Below are positions 25,593 through 38,000 of a stretch of 64,000 nt of DNA, one piece after another. Source of the stretch: Acanthornis magna (Eukaryota > Chordata > Aves > Passeriformes > Acanthizidae); NCBI GenBank assembly GCA_036785705.1, contig JAWUZG010000018.1:7599501-7663500 (forward strand). Direction: 5' to 3'. How positions within the stretch are numbered: the first letter of the stretch is position 1; each line of letters starts with the position of its first letter. The position numbers and the translations under genes were made by a program. The notes below the pieces were generated by a model that ran no database searches, was not told where the DNA came from, and worked only from the letters and a program-made list of their open reading frames with translations.

Positions 25593-27254
25593 GAGGTAAA
25601 CTACAGTATGTCTGTTAAAATTTACTCTGCTTTAATGAATGGTAGATTCCTTTTTGGGGGTCAAAATATGTATAGAGTATTCTAGTTATTTTAAATAATA
25701 TTAATTTCATTAGAAAATAATTAAACTATTACTTGACATAGTCACCAACACATTTGTTTTTTCTAAAAGCAGGAAGGGAAGGTGAAGTTCAAAATTACAA
25801 AATAGCTTTCATATTTCTACAGTTTAAATGTAAAAGAGCAGCACTCTAATAGGAAAAACTCTGTAGATTCTTATCCAATAGTCACTTAAATAAGACTACT
25901 CAAAGGGAGTGTAAATGTTAGCTTCATTAAATCTTAGAACAAACCAGAGAGTTGAATGTGCACAAACACACAGGTTAATGCTATCATCTACACTTTTAGG
26001 ATCACACTACCACGAGCCAAGGTGTGGAGTTCTTCCTTCTACTCGCAAAAAGTCACCTGTGCAAGTGCCTGTGAAATAATGTGTATGTGGAGTTATTAGT
26101 TACGATAAGGATGGCAGAACCACAACACATGAAAATTACTTTAACAGGTAGCATTCATGAACATGTCTCAGAAGTGTCTTCAAGAAGTTTAAGACTTAGG
26201 ATGTCAGCATGATCAAGTCATTCCTGGAAGTTAATTAAATGTGACTGCTCTGGTTTTGGCAATGCAGGGAAAAGAAAATCCATCAATATCAGGGAACATA
26301 CCTGAAAGGATCTGATTTAGTATGCATGTGTTTCACATAACTTTATTACACATGCCTTTTGCTGAAGTACCATTATACTGAATTTCTTAATCTTGAAAGA
26401 GCAAAGCATTTGGCTCAGGGTTCAGTCAAGTACTGCTGGCATTCCTGGAGTGACAACTTTAATCTCCTTCATTGCCCACTTATTTAATACCTTAAATATA
26501 TTCTCATGGTAAATCCAGCACCGAGGACAGAGACTTAAAACAGTTTATTCCTTTAATTAGAAATACATATCCGTGGTTTTATCCACAATAGAACCACAAT
26601 TTAAAATAGAACAATAATAACAAAGTATGAATGAATGTTAATTACAACATGAGTGAACCACTAATATGTAACTAAGGGAACTGAACTAAAAGCAGAGTAG
26701 TAATCAACATGAGAAGAAAGCCCAATACTCTGGAGAAGACAGGAAAAATAGTTCTGGTTGATTAAGTTCCAGTCCACTGGGGTGAGATAGGAATTTGAAA
26801 TTGTGTTCTTTGGAGACTTTCAGGCAATGTACTTCTGGTCAGTGAAAGGACAGTTAAAAAACTACGTGGTGTCTGGTGGATCCCAGAGCATTGGATGGCT
26901 CACATGCGTGCATAAGCATATACATCAAAACACCATCACTAGTTATTTGGTCAAAAGCTTTCCCCTCTGTGCCATGCCATCTCACATAGCTAGGTTACCA
27001 AACAGAACATGATAATAAAGTTGCCTCGATAAAAAAGGTTCTTTCACAAAGCTTATTTTGGAATTAGATTACAAACACTGTGATATATCTTTCAGGTACT
27101 AATGTGACACAGTCCCAGTGCAAGATGGTGGCAGATCGGCGGACCTAGGTGGTCAGCTTTCTCTTCGGGAGAAGAAACCATCGCTGCATGCTCCAGGTGC
27201 AACAGGGCTGCTCCACCTACACATCTCAGAGATGTGTTATCATGGGACATACAT
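25593..27254. other. non-coding DNA, nothing recognised
   Basis: No gene or repeat can be named. The last 150 bases before the CR1 (27,105-27,250) are more GC-rich, with GGCGGACCTAGG, and may belong to an unrecognised mobile element. Confidence 0.4.
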
Positions 27255-27575
27255 GGAATCACAGAATCACAGAAACACAGACTATTCTGTGCTGGAAGGG
27301 ACCCACAAGGATCATCGGGTCCAGCTCCTGGCCCTGCAAAGGACAGCCCCAGGAGTCATACAATGTCCTTGAGAGCACCGTCCAAATCTTCGTGAACTCT
27401 GTCAGGCTCTTGGTGCTGTGACCACTGCCCTGGGGAGCCTGTCCGAGTGCCCAACCACCCTCGGGGTGAAGAACCTTATTCTAAAATCCAGCCTAAACCT
27501 CCCTGACACAACTTCAGCCATTCCCTCGAGTCCTGTCACTGTCACCACAGAGATCAGTGACCGATCACACCTGTG
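27255..27575 (-). mobile_element. CR1 LINE 3' fragment (chicken repeat 1 family)
   Basis: The stretch starts with GGAATCACAGAATCACAGAA, the reverse complement of the diagnostic ATTCTATGATTCTATG-type CR1 terminus. GTGCTGGAAGGGACCCACAA, GATCATCGGGTCCAGCTCC and GGGGAGCCTGTCCGAGTGCC follow, and then GAAGAACCTTATTCTAAAAT, all in the order expected of a 5'-truncated CR1 lying on the minus strand. No reverse transcriptase coding remains. It sits only about 100 bases outside the STX18 CpG island. Confidence 0.9.
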
Positions 27576-27785
27576 GACATTTCCTAGGGGAGTCTCACAC
27601 CAGCGCCCACCCAGATCGCAGTGCAGATCTGGTTAATATGTGTTAATCAACTCTAATCAACCTGCCTGGCCACAGCACCGCTGGCGACACCTGTCAGGCC
27701 GCCCTAGCTGAGCGGCGTTACACTGTGTACATTCTGTTTTTCACACGGCGTTTCGGTAGCGCCGGCTGCCCGTGCAGCTCCGCCG

Positions 27786-27904
27786 GGCCCCGGCTCCCGG
27801 CCCTGCGCAGGGCGCTGCTGTCCCGGCGGTGGCACCGGGGCTGGCCCCGGCTCCCGGCCCTGCGCAGGGCGCTGCTGTCCCGGCGGTGGCACCGGGGCTG
27901 GCCC
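27786..27904. repeat. 57-bp tandem duplication in the STX18 promoter
   Basis: The unit beginning GGCCCCGGCTCCCGGCCCTG is present at 27,786-27,842 and repeated without visible change at 27,843-27,899, with a few bases of a third copy. Each unit carries CTGCGCAGGGCGCTGCTG and CCCGGCGGTGGCACCGG. The identity of the copies points to a recent duplication or ongoing copy-number variation about 110 bp upstream of the start codon. Confidence 0.85.
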
Positions 27905-28014
27905 TGGGCCCCGGCGCGGCCTCCCCGCCCCTCCCGCCCCGCCGCGCAGGGCGGAACGCGCCGCGCGGGGCCGCGTTGCGCGGGGAAGGGCGTGCGGCGG
28001 CACCGGCGGCCGCC

Positions 28015-28179
28015 ATGGCGGTGGACATCACCCTGCTCTTCAAGGCCAGCGTGAAGACCGTGAAGACCCGCAACAAGGCGCTGGGGGTGGCGGCGGCGGG
28101 GGACAGCCCCAGGGACGAGCTGCTCAAACGGGGCGCCGCCCGCTCCAAGAGCGACTTCACCAGCCGGGCGCGGGAGGTG
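28015..28179 (+). CDS. STX18: syntaxin 18, exon 1 (N-terminal 55 codons)
   Basis: Syntaxin 18 is the Qa-SNARE of the endoplasmic reticulum. With SEC20/BNIP1, USE1 and SEC22B, and the NRZ tether, it drives fusion of Golgi-derived COPI vesicles with the ER. The exon opens with MAVDITLLFKASVKTVKTRN, which is the STX18 N-terminus, continues through KALGV and a small Ala/Gly-rich variable segment, and ends in SDFTSRAREV, where the vertebrate exon 1 also ends. The ATG sits in an optimal context (GCCGCCATGG) inside a CpG island, which fixes the start. The exon stops exactly at GTG, codon phase 0, before a GTGAGT donor. The family protein is about 335 residues, so the Habc bundle, SNARE motif and C-terminal membrane anchor must lie beyond the window. 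I found no exon 2 in the 36 kb that follow. Identity is seen in the sequence; the function is from the family. Confidence 0.95.
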
Positions 28180-28185
28180 GTGAGT
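28180..28185 (+). other. STX18: 5' splice site of STX18 intron 1
   Basis: The exon reads GCGGGAGGTG and the intron starts GTGAGT, a near-consensus U2-type donor. The exon ends after a whole codon, so intron 1 is phase 0. Confidence 0.9.
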
Positions 28186-29515
28186 GCGGCCCCGGGGGGA
28201 GGGCGAGGGGCGGCCGGGCCGCCGGCAGCGGCTCCGCCCGGGCGGGCAGCCCGCCCCTTACCGCCGCCTCGGAGCGTTCAGCGCTCCCCGGGGATAGCGA
28301 GCGGGTCCCGGAGTCGCCCGCAAAGAGCCCCGGGGCAGCGCTTTCCCACACGGCTGTGGGCTGGGAGCGCGGCGTGAGAGCCGAGGCCCGGCGCTGCCGT
28401 GGCGGCTGGGCCGGCCCCGAGCCCGCCTGTCGCCCGCGTTCCCCGCGGCGCGGCTTCTCCCGGGGGGGCTCCGCGGGCCGCGGCCCCTCCTGCCGGGGCT
28501 GCGGTTGTGTCCGAGCGGATCCGCCGCCCCTCCGGGCCGTGCCTGCGTGCGCACGGCTGTTTCCTCCTGGCGGCTGCCACGTAACAGAGCTCTGCCATAG
28601 CACATGCGTTCGTCAGCGTTTGTAATGCTGTTCCCTACAAGCTGGCTTTGGCTTGGTTGCTTCCGCTGTCACACGGGGAGATCCCAGTTTTCTCTCTGAA
28701 CTCTTCACCCTTTCTGAAAAGTGCACTGTCCTTAGTGCACTGTGCAGACAACAGAAAGGACAAAGGTTTGGAGAAAAGTGTTTTGTTTAATTTGTAAGAT
28801 CATCAAGTGAAGTAAATAGCTACGGCTAATGGGGATGACCTGAACCATCTGAAGGGGACAATGGTTTTAATTAATGGTACTTATATAAACAATGACTTTG
28901 GAGAAGAAGCAAAAGCTAAAATGTGTTGCTGAAGCATATGTGAACATGGTACCTGTTGACAGCTGATCAGTGAGGAGTGCGATGGACTGGCCTTGCTCCG
29001 TAACTCCTGTACCATTGCGACAGAGAGCCAACAAACAGCAGACCAGACCACAGAACATAATTTTAATGTGTGAATAAAACACTGAAACTGCAGCTAAAAG
29101 AATAAGCTTTATAGTAAAATAAACGATGATTTTACCTGTTTGTTTCAGCCAAATACAGTTCAGTTTGATTGTGTATGTATCAAAGCCTCTTTCAAGTACT
29201 TTGTTGTTGCCTTTTGATTAAAAGTTTAATCAAAGTTGCTTCAGCCAAGACTATGCAGCTTGGCTTGGAAACATAATCTTTGACAGACGCATTCATTCTT
29301 GAACATATTTCTTTTTTATAAGCTCTCCAAAAGCTAGTGAATTCTTGTCAATGTACAGGTTTTTTATTGTTTTTAATATGAGGAAGGTGTCACATAGTTA
29401 ACTAGTGTTGTCTGTAAAACTTGTAATGAAAGATGCTGGTCAGAATCCATATAGGATAACAGTGAAGACCCTGAATAAGCTACTTAATCACCACTTTCTT
29501 TATGTCTTATTTGGT
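28186..29515 (+). other. start of STX18 intron 1, GC-rich then AT-rich, nothing else recognised
   Basis: The first 400 bases are still CpG island; after about 28,600 the sequence becomes ordinary AT-rich intron. No splice-bounded open segment resembling syntaxin is seen. Confidence 0.6.
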
Positions 29516-29905
29516 TGCAGAGTAGAGTATTTTAGTTGTAAGGGACCTACAACCATCATCTGTTCCAACAGCCTGACCCTTTCAGGGCTGAGCAAAAGTT
29601 AAAGAAAGTTGTTAAGGGCATTGTCCAAACACCTCTTGAACAGTGACAGACTTGCGGTATCAACCACCTCTCTGTGAAGCCTCTTCCAGTCTTTGACCAC
29701 CAACTCTTTAAAAAGTACTTCCTAACGTCCAGTCTCTAAGCCACTTTGACTCAGCTTTAAACCATTCCCAGTCATCCAGTCCCTGGATACCAGAGGGAAA
29801 AGATTGGCACTTCATTCTTCATGTCTTCTCAGGAAAATGTAGAGCAATGAGGTTGCCACTCAGCCTCTTTTTCTCCAAACTAGAGAAGCCTCAAGTCCTT
29901 AGTGC
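29516..29905 (-). mobile_element. CR1 LINE 3' fragment, older
   Basis: In reverse complement this follows the CR1 3' region: GTTGTAAGGGACCTACAACC, CCAAACACCTCTTGAACAGT, TCAACCACCTCTCTGTGAAG, TTCCTAACGTCCAGTCTCTA and CTCTTTTTCTCCAAACTAGA occur in the expected order. It is 5' truncated and somewhat diverged. It lies antisense to STX18. Confidence 0.9.
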
Positions 29906-31066
29906 AAGTTCTCCATCTGACTTGCAAATATGAAAGTAGTGATATAATAGAGTCTACACACAAAACTACTCCTTTACACATTATAGTCTGGGTGGCTTTG
30001 CATAGGTCTTTCTTAGGGCTGTGCTGATGTTATTTGTGCTCCAAGCTCCAGGAGCAGCAGCCAGTTGCTCACAGCTGCAACACAGCTGGAGTGTGGGACT
30101 GGGTGGGCATTTGGTTGTAGGATCAGAGATCTCCTCTAGCCTATCCCGCAGTGGTTTTGTATCATGTAATTCATGTGTTTGAGCACTTTGCTGAACTGTG
30201 TTAAGCGATGTAACTATCATACATTGTATGTTCTCTCTCTCTCTGCCCTTGAAGGACTGAGTTTTGCTATCGGATCCGAGATTGTGGAGGTTTCTTTTTG
30301 TTTTGACTTCTTTGTATACATTCTCTAAGTGTTGTTTAAGAAGGAAGGTTGAAGGTGCTTAGTGTTTGGAGAGGAAGCTGACAAAATTGTGACAAGTAAT
30401 CCTACACAGCTTCTGTGTTTATGGTAAAGGTTCATTGCACCTGGGAGATAAAGTTATAAATTCCTGTTTTACATTCTCAAACCTAACATGATTTTTTTAG
30501 ATGGATTGAAGGAGGCACAGAGAGTATAGAATGTAAGAATTTTGACTTGAATCGATATTGTGTGGTTTAGAGATGTGTGGTCTTGGTGTTTTGTGTTAAT
30601 CAGAAGAAAGCATTTTGACATTCTGTATTATTTGTATTTTTTTTTTTGAGCTATTTTATACTCAGGCATACTGTGTTGCTGCAATCTCTGGGGAGCTGAT
30701 GCTTTTTGTATTTGAGACGAAGTTGTTAACACAAGAATGTTAGGAGGTGATCTATAACATGGTAATGTTGGTTGCAGAGACTGGTGCTTCTGGTGATGTT
30801 ATTAAACTGTGATAAAACTGATTCATTCATATAAAATGAAGGTGAATGTTGTGGCTCTGAACTGTTGAAAGGATTTTCCTTACCCCAGCATTGACCCATC
30901 ACTGCTTATTTGGTTTGGGTTTCTCTGCGTCAGTCAGCTGCCCTGTGCAACCACTGGGTTGTCTGATATGTAATGTGACTTATCCTTTTTTATGGTGAAT
31001 AGTTCTGGCACCTCTCCATCTCTTTGCCAGTTGCATATTGACAAGGCCCAGGTAAGAAATTATTGT
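29906..31066 (+). other. STX18 intron 1, nothing recognised
   Basis: Ordinary G/T-rich intron sequence with an oligo-T run near 30,637-30,648. No gene or named repeat is present. Confidence 0.5.
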
Positions 31067-32054
31067 TGAAGGATTCCCTACAGCAAAGCTACAGTAACAG
31101 GGACAGACTTTCTATTATTGCCTTCGTAGTCTGGGCCAGGGAGACAAAATAGAATGAAAGGCTCGTGGGTCATGATAAGGACACAGAGAGGTCTCTCAAC
31201 AGTTGGGTCATGGGCAAAACCAATTTGAATTGGGGAAAATGAATTTAGTTTATTACCAATCAAATCAAAGTAGGATAATAAGAAATAAACCAAAATCTTA
31301 AAAACATTTTCCCCCCACTCCTCCCATCTTCCCAGGCTGAACTCCACTCCCAATTCTCTACCTCCTCCCCAGCAGTGGTACAGGGGTACCAGGGAGTGGA
31401 GGCGGCAGCTGGTTCATCCCACATTGTCTCTGCTGCTCCTTCCCCTGCAGGGGAGGACTGCTCACACGGTTCTGCTGATCCAGAGTGAGGTCCCTTCCAC
31501 AGGAGACAGTCCTCCATGAGCTGCTCCAGTGTGGGTCCCTCTTGGGGTCCTGCCAGCAAAACTGCTCTGGTGTGGGCTTCTCTCTCCACAGGGCCGCAGA
31601 TCCTGTCAGGAGACAGTGTGAACTTTCCACGAGGTCACAGCAGCCTGTGGGCACCCACCTGCTCCATCCTGGACCTCCATGGGCTGCAGGGGCACAGCTG
31701 CCTCACCATGGTCTGCGCCACAGGCTGCAAGGGAATCTCTATTCTGGCACCTGGAGCACCTCCTGCACCTGCTGTGCTGACCTTTGTATCTGCAGGGCTG
31801 TTCTTCTCACATGCTCTCACTGTTCTGCTGCAGTTACAGCTGTGCAGCAACACTTTTTCACCCCCTTCTTAACCCTTTTATCCCAGAGGCACAGCCACTG
31901 TTGCTGCTGGGCTTGTCCTTGGCCAGCAGCAGCTCTGTCCTGGAGCCAGCTGGCTTTGGCTCTCTTGGACATGGGGGAAGCTTCTGACAGCTTTTCACAG
32001 CAGCCACCCCTTTAGCCTTCCACTACCAACACCTTGCCCCACAAATCCAATACA
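31067..32054 (-). mobile_element. solo LTR of a passerine endogenous retrovirus
   Basis: The element is about 988 bp, bounded by TG...CA, with its 5' end on the minus strand at 32,054 (TGTATTGGATTTGTGGGGCA). It contains the AATAAA signal on the minus strand (complement of TTTATT at 31,249-31,254). The + strand shows the recurring CTGCTCCAGTGTGGG / CCACAGG / TGCAG segments that I recognise from a very common songbird LTR. Flanking ATTGT (31,062-31,066) and TTTGT (32,055-32,059) are a plausible diverged 5-bp target duplication, as used by ERVL-type integrases. No internal retroviral sequence adjoins it, so it is a solo LTR. Open frames across it are repeat shadows. Confidence 0.8.
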
Positions 32055-35000
32055 TTTGTTCCTTGGTATGTGTCAGATTTGGGATCAAGCCAAATGATTG
32101 AAGAATTTCAAGGATTAGAGCAAAAGTATTTCAATTAAAAAAATGGTCTTGCAATAAGTGCTCAGTGACAAACAGAAGCAGTTCAGAGCCCCAGTTTATG
32201 TGACACTGATCGACAGCTTTACAATGCCTTAAATCTGTTGTTTTAGATGTTTTAAAAGATTGCAGTTTTGGAAAGTATTTGGCATTAGAGCTTCTGTTTT
32301 GGGACAGTATTAGGAAATCTGACTCTTTACGCCTTCCCTGTTACTTTTTTATGGCAAGTATGAGCAATTGGGAATATCATCTGTAAATATACTTCTTCTT
32401 AGATATTTGAAAATATTGAAGGAACAAGAACTTTTTATGATTGCTGACTGTTTATATGTGTTGGAGAAATGTAATCAAGGCTGATATAGCCTATTAACAG
32501 AAATAAATATAAATTAATGGTCAAACAGAATTTCATGGTGGATTTAATTGCAGTCATTAATAAAATCCACTGTTTTGCTTTGGGAGATTCTCCTCTTCTT
32601 TAAGGTTTTGCGAAAAGCTGAGAAATGAGTATGATTTACTCAAAAGCAATATCAGGCATATCTGAAGACATATCCTTGAGAATGGAAAATTTGAAAGGTT
32701 AAATATTTCTAAGTCTTTAAATGCAAAATTTCAAAATGATCAAATGCCCATGTTTGAAGCTGTTGAACACATAAGGATGCCAGATTCATGAGGCTGCAAC
32801 ATCTGTTATTCATATAAGTTCTGCGTATAGATTCTGTAGGATGATTAACTGATTCTTCAAAAAAAAATTGGTACGATAGGCCAATATTCACGCAAAAAAT
32901 ATGTTCAGCTGCTCTGTACAAATGTGTAATGAGGAGGAAAAATCCCCACATAAAACTTGTCTCCAAAACTAGTTCTTGTGAAAGCCAGAACAAATGACAT
33001 TGAATATACATTTTAAGCAAACCTTTTAATTACAAAGCCTCCTGACTTTTGCAGTACATTGCTTTGGCTACACATAGGGCAGTGGTAACTTTTTAATTTT
33101 TTTTTTTTTTTAATTTTACATACTCTATGTAAAACAGCTTTTCATTCGTACCTGTGAAAGTCCAAGTTATTTCATTGTTTGGAATGCAGCCTATGGGATA
33201 ATTTAAAATAGCAGTGCTATTAGAAGAGATGGAGAGCTGGTGTTTTGTCCTTGGTCCCAAGTTTGAAATAATCCTGCACACCTTTGTACTGCTTGGTATT
33301 TAGAGCATTCCCCTAGGAGACAAAAAGGGTAGGCGTGTTTGTGTATGGTGTTATGGCTTAATCATTACTACTGTCACTGCATTAAATAAAGCCTAAAAAA
33401 GGCACGGGGAATGCCCAAACCGGGAGCTGGTCCCCCAAACTGACTATAGAGGACCACCTTGAATAGCATGATGTAATTGCTGACATAGCACAACTGAAAG
33501 GGAGTGTTTTTAAACATATATACATTCTGATCCCCTTCAGAGTATTCAGGATTGTTTGAAGAATAAAGAATAAAATTCAGCTACTGAAATTGTGTAATGT
33601 ACTCAATGCTAATAGAGAAAGACAAGTCTACATCCTCACTGGAAAATTTCTAGGTGTTTACAAATAGAAAGTTTGAAAAATATTAGTACATGAAATCTAG
33701 GGATGTAAATTTCAAACAGAGGATTCCTTGTGCTTAGTACAATTCTAATATAAGAAAAAAGTTGACTTGCAAACGGCGGTCCACAGGCTTTTCCACTGCC
33801 TACTGCTTTCAGATCTATCATAACTTCAGTGATTGGCAGGTACCAATGTGCTGATGCAGGGAGTAACACCATCCCTGTTCTTAAAGGAAAAGGTACAGAA
33901 AGATAAAAATGCCAAGAATTAAATGTTTTATTGGAATTTACAATAATTATTATGATGCTTGTTCTGAGTCAAGTTCAGATTGGTGACTCCAGAATAAGTC
34001 ATATTATATATGAGCTTTTCAAAAACCTGAGAAATATATAAAATAATGAAAAAGTTTGCTTTATTAGCTTTTATGGGATGGGACATGTATTCACCAGGTC
34101 TAAAACAGACCTGAAAGGGACTTAATCCTTAAAACTTCCATATCCAAGAACAGTATCATTAAAGTCTATGGCAGAACACAGGCAGAGCATCAAAGACTGC
34201 ATGGTTGTGTAGTGAACTGCTTCTGTTGTAATTGAATAGCTGATACTGACTAGTGTCATGAGGGAAATGGCCAAAAATGGTTAAAATTATGTGCTTTAAT
34301 GGTTTTGGTTTTATACTCCAACTAAAAAGTTATAACCTGATTTAATAAGGTTATTTTATACAATTTTTTGACTCTACTGATTACATAAGAATAACTCCCA
34401 TGAGCGAATATTTGGATGCAGGGGAAATATATACTGCTTGTGGTATAGCCAATTAGAGTCTTTATTAGAAATGAATGACTGTGCCAAATTTTGGACAGTG
34501 AATGATATTTCAGTTCACTTCTTAACTTTTAATGAGAGGTAAGTTTTATTAAATTGGGCCCACAGCTGAGGTCATTAGGATTAATTCTGACTCCTCCTCC
34601 CCGTGCAGTTATGAGCAATCACTCTTTCCCCCAAAGTTCACCAATGATGCTCTATTTTGTAGTCATTTACATGCACATGCGTTTCCCTCTCCCATGTTGT
34701 AGGCAGAAAATCTAATTTAAATTGTTCTTTTTCAAATAGGGAGTTATAGTGTACTGCTGTCTAATATTTCAGATTTATCTCTTCCCCTGTGCAAATTATG
34801 GTTAATGTTAGTTTTTTATTATGAGCATTTATTGGTTTTACTTCTCATTTCCTTCATCCCTGTTAGAGAAGTTTAGTCTGAGAGATGAAGGGAAAAACGT
34901 TGATAATTTTAATTAGTAGATGAGAGACATGTAAAAAGCTGGTTAAGGAAATAGCGGACTGAAGATTTTTTTAAAAAAATACTTTTGGAGAATGAAATAC

Positions 35001-38000
35001 TGACCTTATTCAGTGCATTAGGACTAAATGCCAAATCACTAATGTTCCCCATGTGATGCTTCTGATTTTAGCAAAACTCACTTCAGAAACAGTGGGGAGA
35101 ATATTGGTTGGCCTTGGGGGAGAAGTTATGAACTCCTGCATTTTGAGAAATGTCTATGCAAATGTCTGTCATTGTTCCCCCCTGCTTTGTTTGTTTGTTT
35201 GAAAGTACATTCCCAACTCCATGGGAATTATTCTCTGAATTTAACCGAACAGCAGGATTGAAAGTTGGCTTGGGAGACAACTTTCCTTAGCTGCCTGTTA
35301 ATTTTGTTTTGACTAACAGGACCTCATGTGGTGCTGAGGAGTCCAAAAGTATCTAACACTGCAGTTCCCATTCTGAGGATGTTGTCTTCGTCCTCACCTC
35401 ACCTCACCTCCTTCCAGGCTAGTTGTGGGAGGTTCTTTCCTGGCTTGGAGTTGGAAGAATTGTGATATCCTGCAGCTGGTAACTGAACTCTCTCCTGACT
35501 GTGCTGTTCCGTTAAGCTGACACCTTTGGCAAGTCATTGCTTTGTCATCCTTCCACAAATAAGGATAATATTAGTGGAAGTTTGTAGAGCATGCAGAAGT
35601 GGAAGAAAGCTGAGGTTTATCATAGGTAGCCTCCTTCTTTTCTCAAACATAGTTTACATTGGCATGACCTCTGAAGGAAAGATGGGCTAGGAGCAAGGTG
35701 GTGAGTCTTGAGATGTCTGAAAAGCTGGAAAGATAGAGTGGGAAAGAAAGACAATAGAAAGTGAGCAGGCGTAGCTGGAAGAAAACAGAATGATGTCGGT
35801 TGAAGAAGAGACAGTCTAACATTAGCGGTAGAAAAATGAGTAAAAAAAGAAAATTAATGTCAGGAAATGATACAAGGTTATGATATAGTTCATCTAAATA
35901 GAAAAGAAAGGAAGGGAAATGGAAGAAGGGTGAATAAAATGGGAACTTTGTCTTCAGGTTAGTGAATTTGATTGATGCATTTATGCTTTTTGCTGTTTCT
36001 CTGAGTTCTTTATCAAAGATTTTGGAGCAAGAACAGCTCATTATTTTGAGTTCTTTGATACAGTGCCATTGCTACAAGCTTTGGGCTCCATATTTCTGTA
36101 TTTTTAAATATAATCTCTTGTTTGGGACAGAAATTAAAAATGAACATAAAAATAAGCAGACTCAAAAGAATATCAGTGTAATTTGTTTAGAGTTTTAACT
36201 GTTGGGGTTTATTTTTCCAGGTATTAATAATGAGGCCAAAATAAAGCTAATTTCCCCTGGAAGTTGGTAACTCTAAGGTGTCTAATTATTCTTCTCCTCA
36301 ACTTTTTTGAAAATAGAGCAAATTTGGTGGATAGCAGCCCAGAGAAGGTCTTAGCTGTGGCTCTTCCCAGCATCCTGCAGTTCTCTTTCTGTGTGCATGG
36401 TGTATCCTACTTCTTCAGTTAGGTAGAGAGGGGTGTTCTTGGACATTGGGAAAGTAACTTCTTCTGTTACCTTCTGCTAAATCAAGACTTGCGCTGAGGA
36501 GTTTTCTTCTCTGTGACAATTATCAAAGAATTTCTGAGTCATCACACATGTTAATTGGTTTGAACTCTAAAGTGTATTACAATATTAATAAAATGAAGAG
36601 AAACTGTTATTTAGGATGCTAATTATGCTTCACAGGTGTGATCAGCAAAAAAAAAGAGTTTAATTCTAATCTCAGGGAGCAGCTATCTCAAAACATAAGC
36701 ATTTTGCAACTTCTCACAAAAATCAGTTACACAACATTGTTTTCAATGAGTAGTACTCACACTTGTGTTTTGGTAATTGACACTCATTTGGTCATCAAGT
36801 TTGGTTATTGCTTTAATGCTGAGCTGATAGCTTGTGATTTTTTGGTAATAAGTTGAATAAGTTTTTGTGTGTTTCACCACAGACAAAAGAATACAATTCT
36901 TCAGTGAAAGATTATGCAATTATGTGCTCTGTCTTTGAAATTTCAGTCCATTATACTTGAAAATATTTTTCAGACTGGCAAATATTAAAACCTGGTATGA
37001 TAGCTTCAACAGTGAGAGCAATTAAAGGGTGAAAATTGGAGGTATGAATCATTTCCAGCAATTTGAGGAAAATGTTCTTTAGTGTTGAAAACATTACACT
37101 GTGGTATAATTGCATAGAATGTTAAATGATGGATACTTTCTTGAAAATGCGAGTTTCCTGACTTCAGGGTGGTGTGTCAAAACTTTCTGTCTGGCAAAAA
37201 ATTACATTTTATAGTGATCAGGTGTTTGTTGTCTCTTTACCCCTTCATTTGGACTCTGCCTTCCCTTTTGATGGAGGCTGGTGAGAGCTGTAGAAAAGCA
37301 GATGTGCTGCATTGACTCAGATTTGCATCTGTTCCTTTTCTGTAGGTGTTGTCCAGCATTTGAAAAACTAACAAAACAAAAACCAGATACAATTAAATGT
37401 AATCCAGCTTCCTTTCAGTCTTTGATTTTCTACTATTAAGGGATTGCTTGCCATTTCCCACTGGATATTTCCTTTTCTTTTGTGGACTTTTAAACCATTT
37501 TGAATACGGATGTAATCTCACTTATTCTAAATTGAATATTTAATTTCTGCAGAGAAACTTCTGTAGATGCAACTGACTGGTGTTTCCCACCTCTCCAGTT
37601 TTTCAGCTGGATGGGAAGTGTGAAGTGGGTTTCATGTGAATGTTGGTGGAGGTTCTGTGGGAATATCCATAAGCTCTCAGATGTTATGTTGGTTAATAGT
37701 TGAAAATATGAGAAGGGGTCTTGGTTTTACTTCTAAATTTATTTGACCTCTAATATGAAGCGTTATTCTAATATTCTAATTAGAATTCTAATATAGTCAT
37801 TGAGTGAACTTTTCATTTTTCTTATGGCAAAAAATCCCAAGGCCTCCAATATTTAGTCGAGTCAAAAGTAAAATCTCTCTATATTTTGAAGACCAGAAAT
37901 AATATTGCTGCAGGACTTGTGGGGATTCCTGGAATAAAATACATATTTGAGGCCTGTCAGATAAAGGAGGAGGTGAGAAAGGAGCATCAGGTTGTACGGG

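Larger units (their letters stand above)
27690..28580. promoter_or_regulatory. CpG-island promoter of STX18
   Basis: Base composition changes abruptly from AT-rich to very GC-rich with dense CpG, and the island surrounds the STX18 start codon. It contains several GGGCGG/CCCGCCC (SP1-type) words, TGCGCAGGGCGC (NRF1-like) inside the tandem duplication, and a GCGGCGGCGGGG tract in the exon itself. No TATA box is seen, which fits a housekeeping trafficking gene with dispersed start sites. The open frames of 70-200 codons on both strands here reflect GC content and are not genes. The island is probably also the origin of leftward antisense transcription, as with human STX18-AS1. That is inference from the skew change across it. 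Confidence 0.85.

Noticed and set aside
27118..27636. 84-90 codon frames upstream of the island
   Set aside because: They run through the CR1 fragment.
27704..28625. Many 60-200 codon frames on both strands of the CpG island
   Set aside because: GC-rich DNA has few stop codons; only the frame beginning at 28,015 matches a known protein.
31260..32015. 98-176 codon frames on both strands near 31.3-32.0 kb
   Set aside because: They lie inside the passerine solo LTR.
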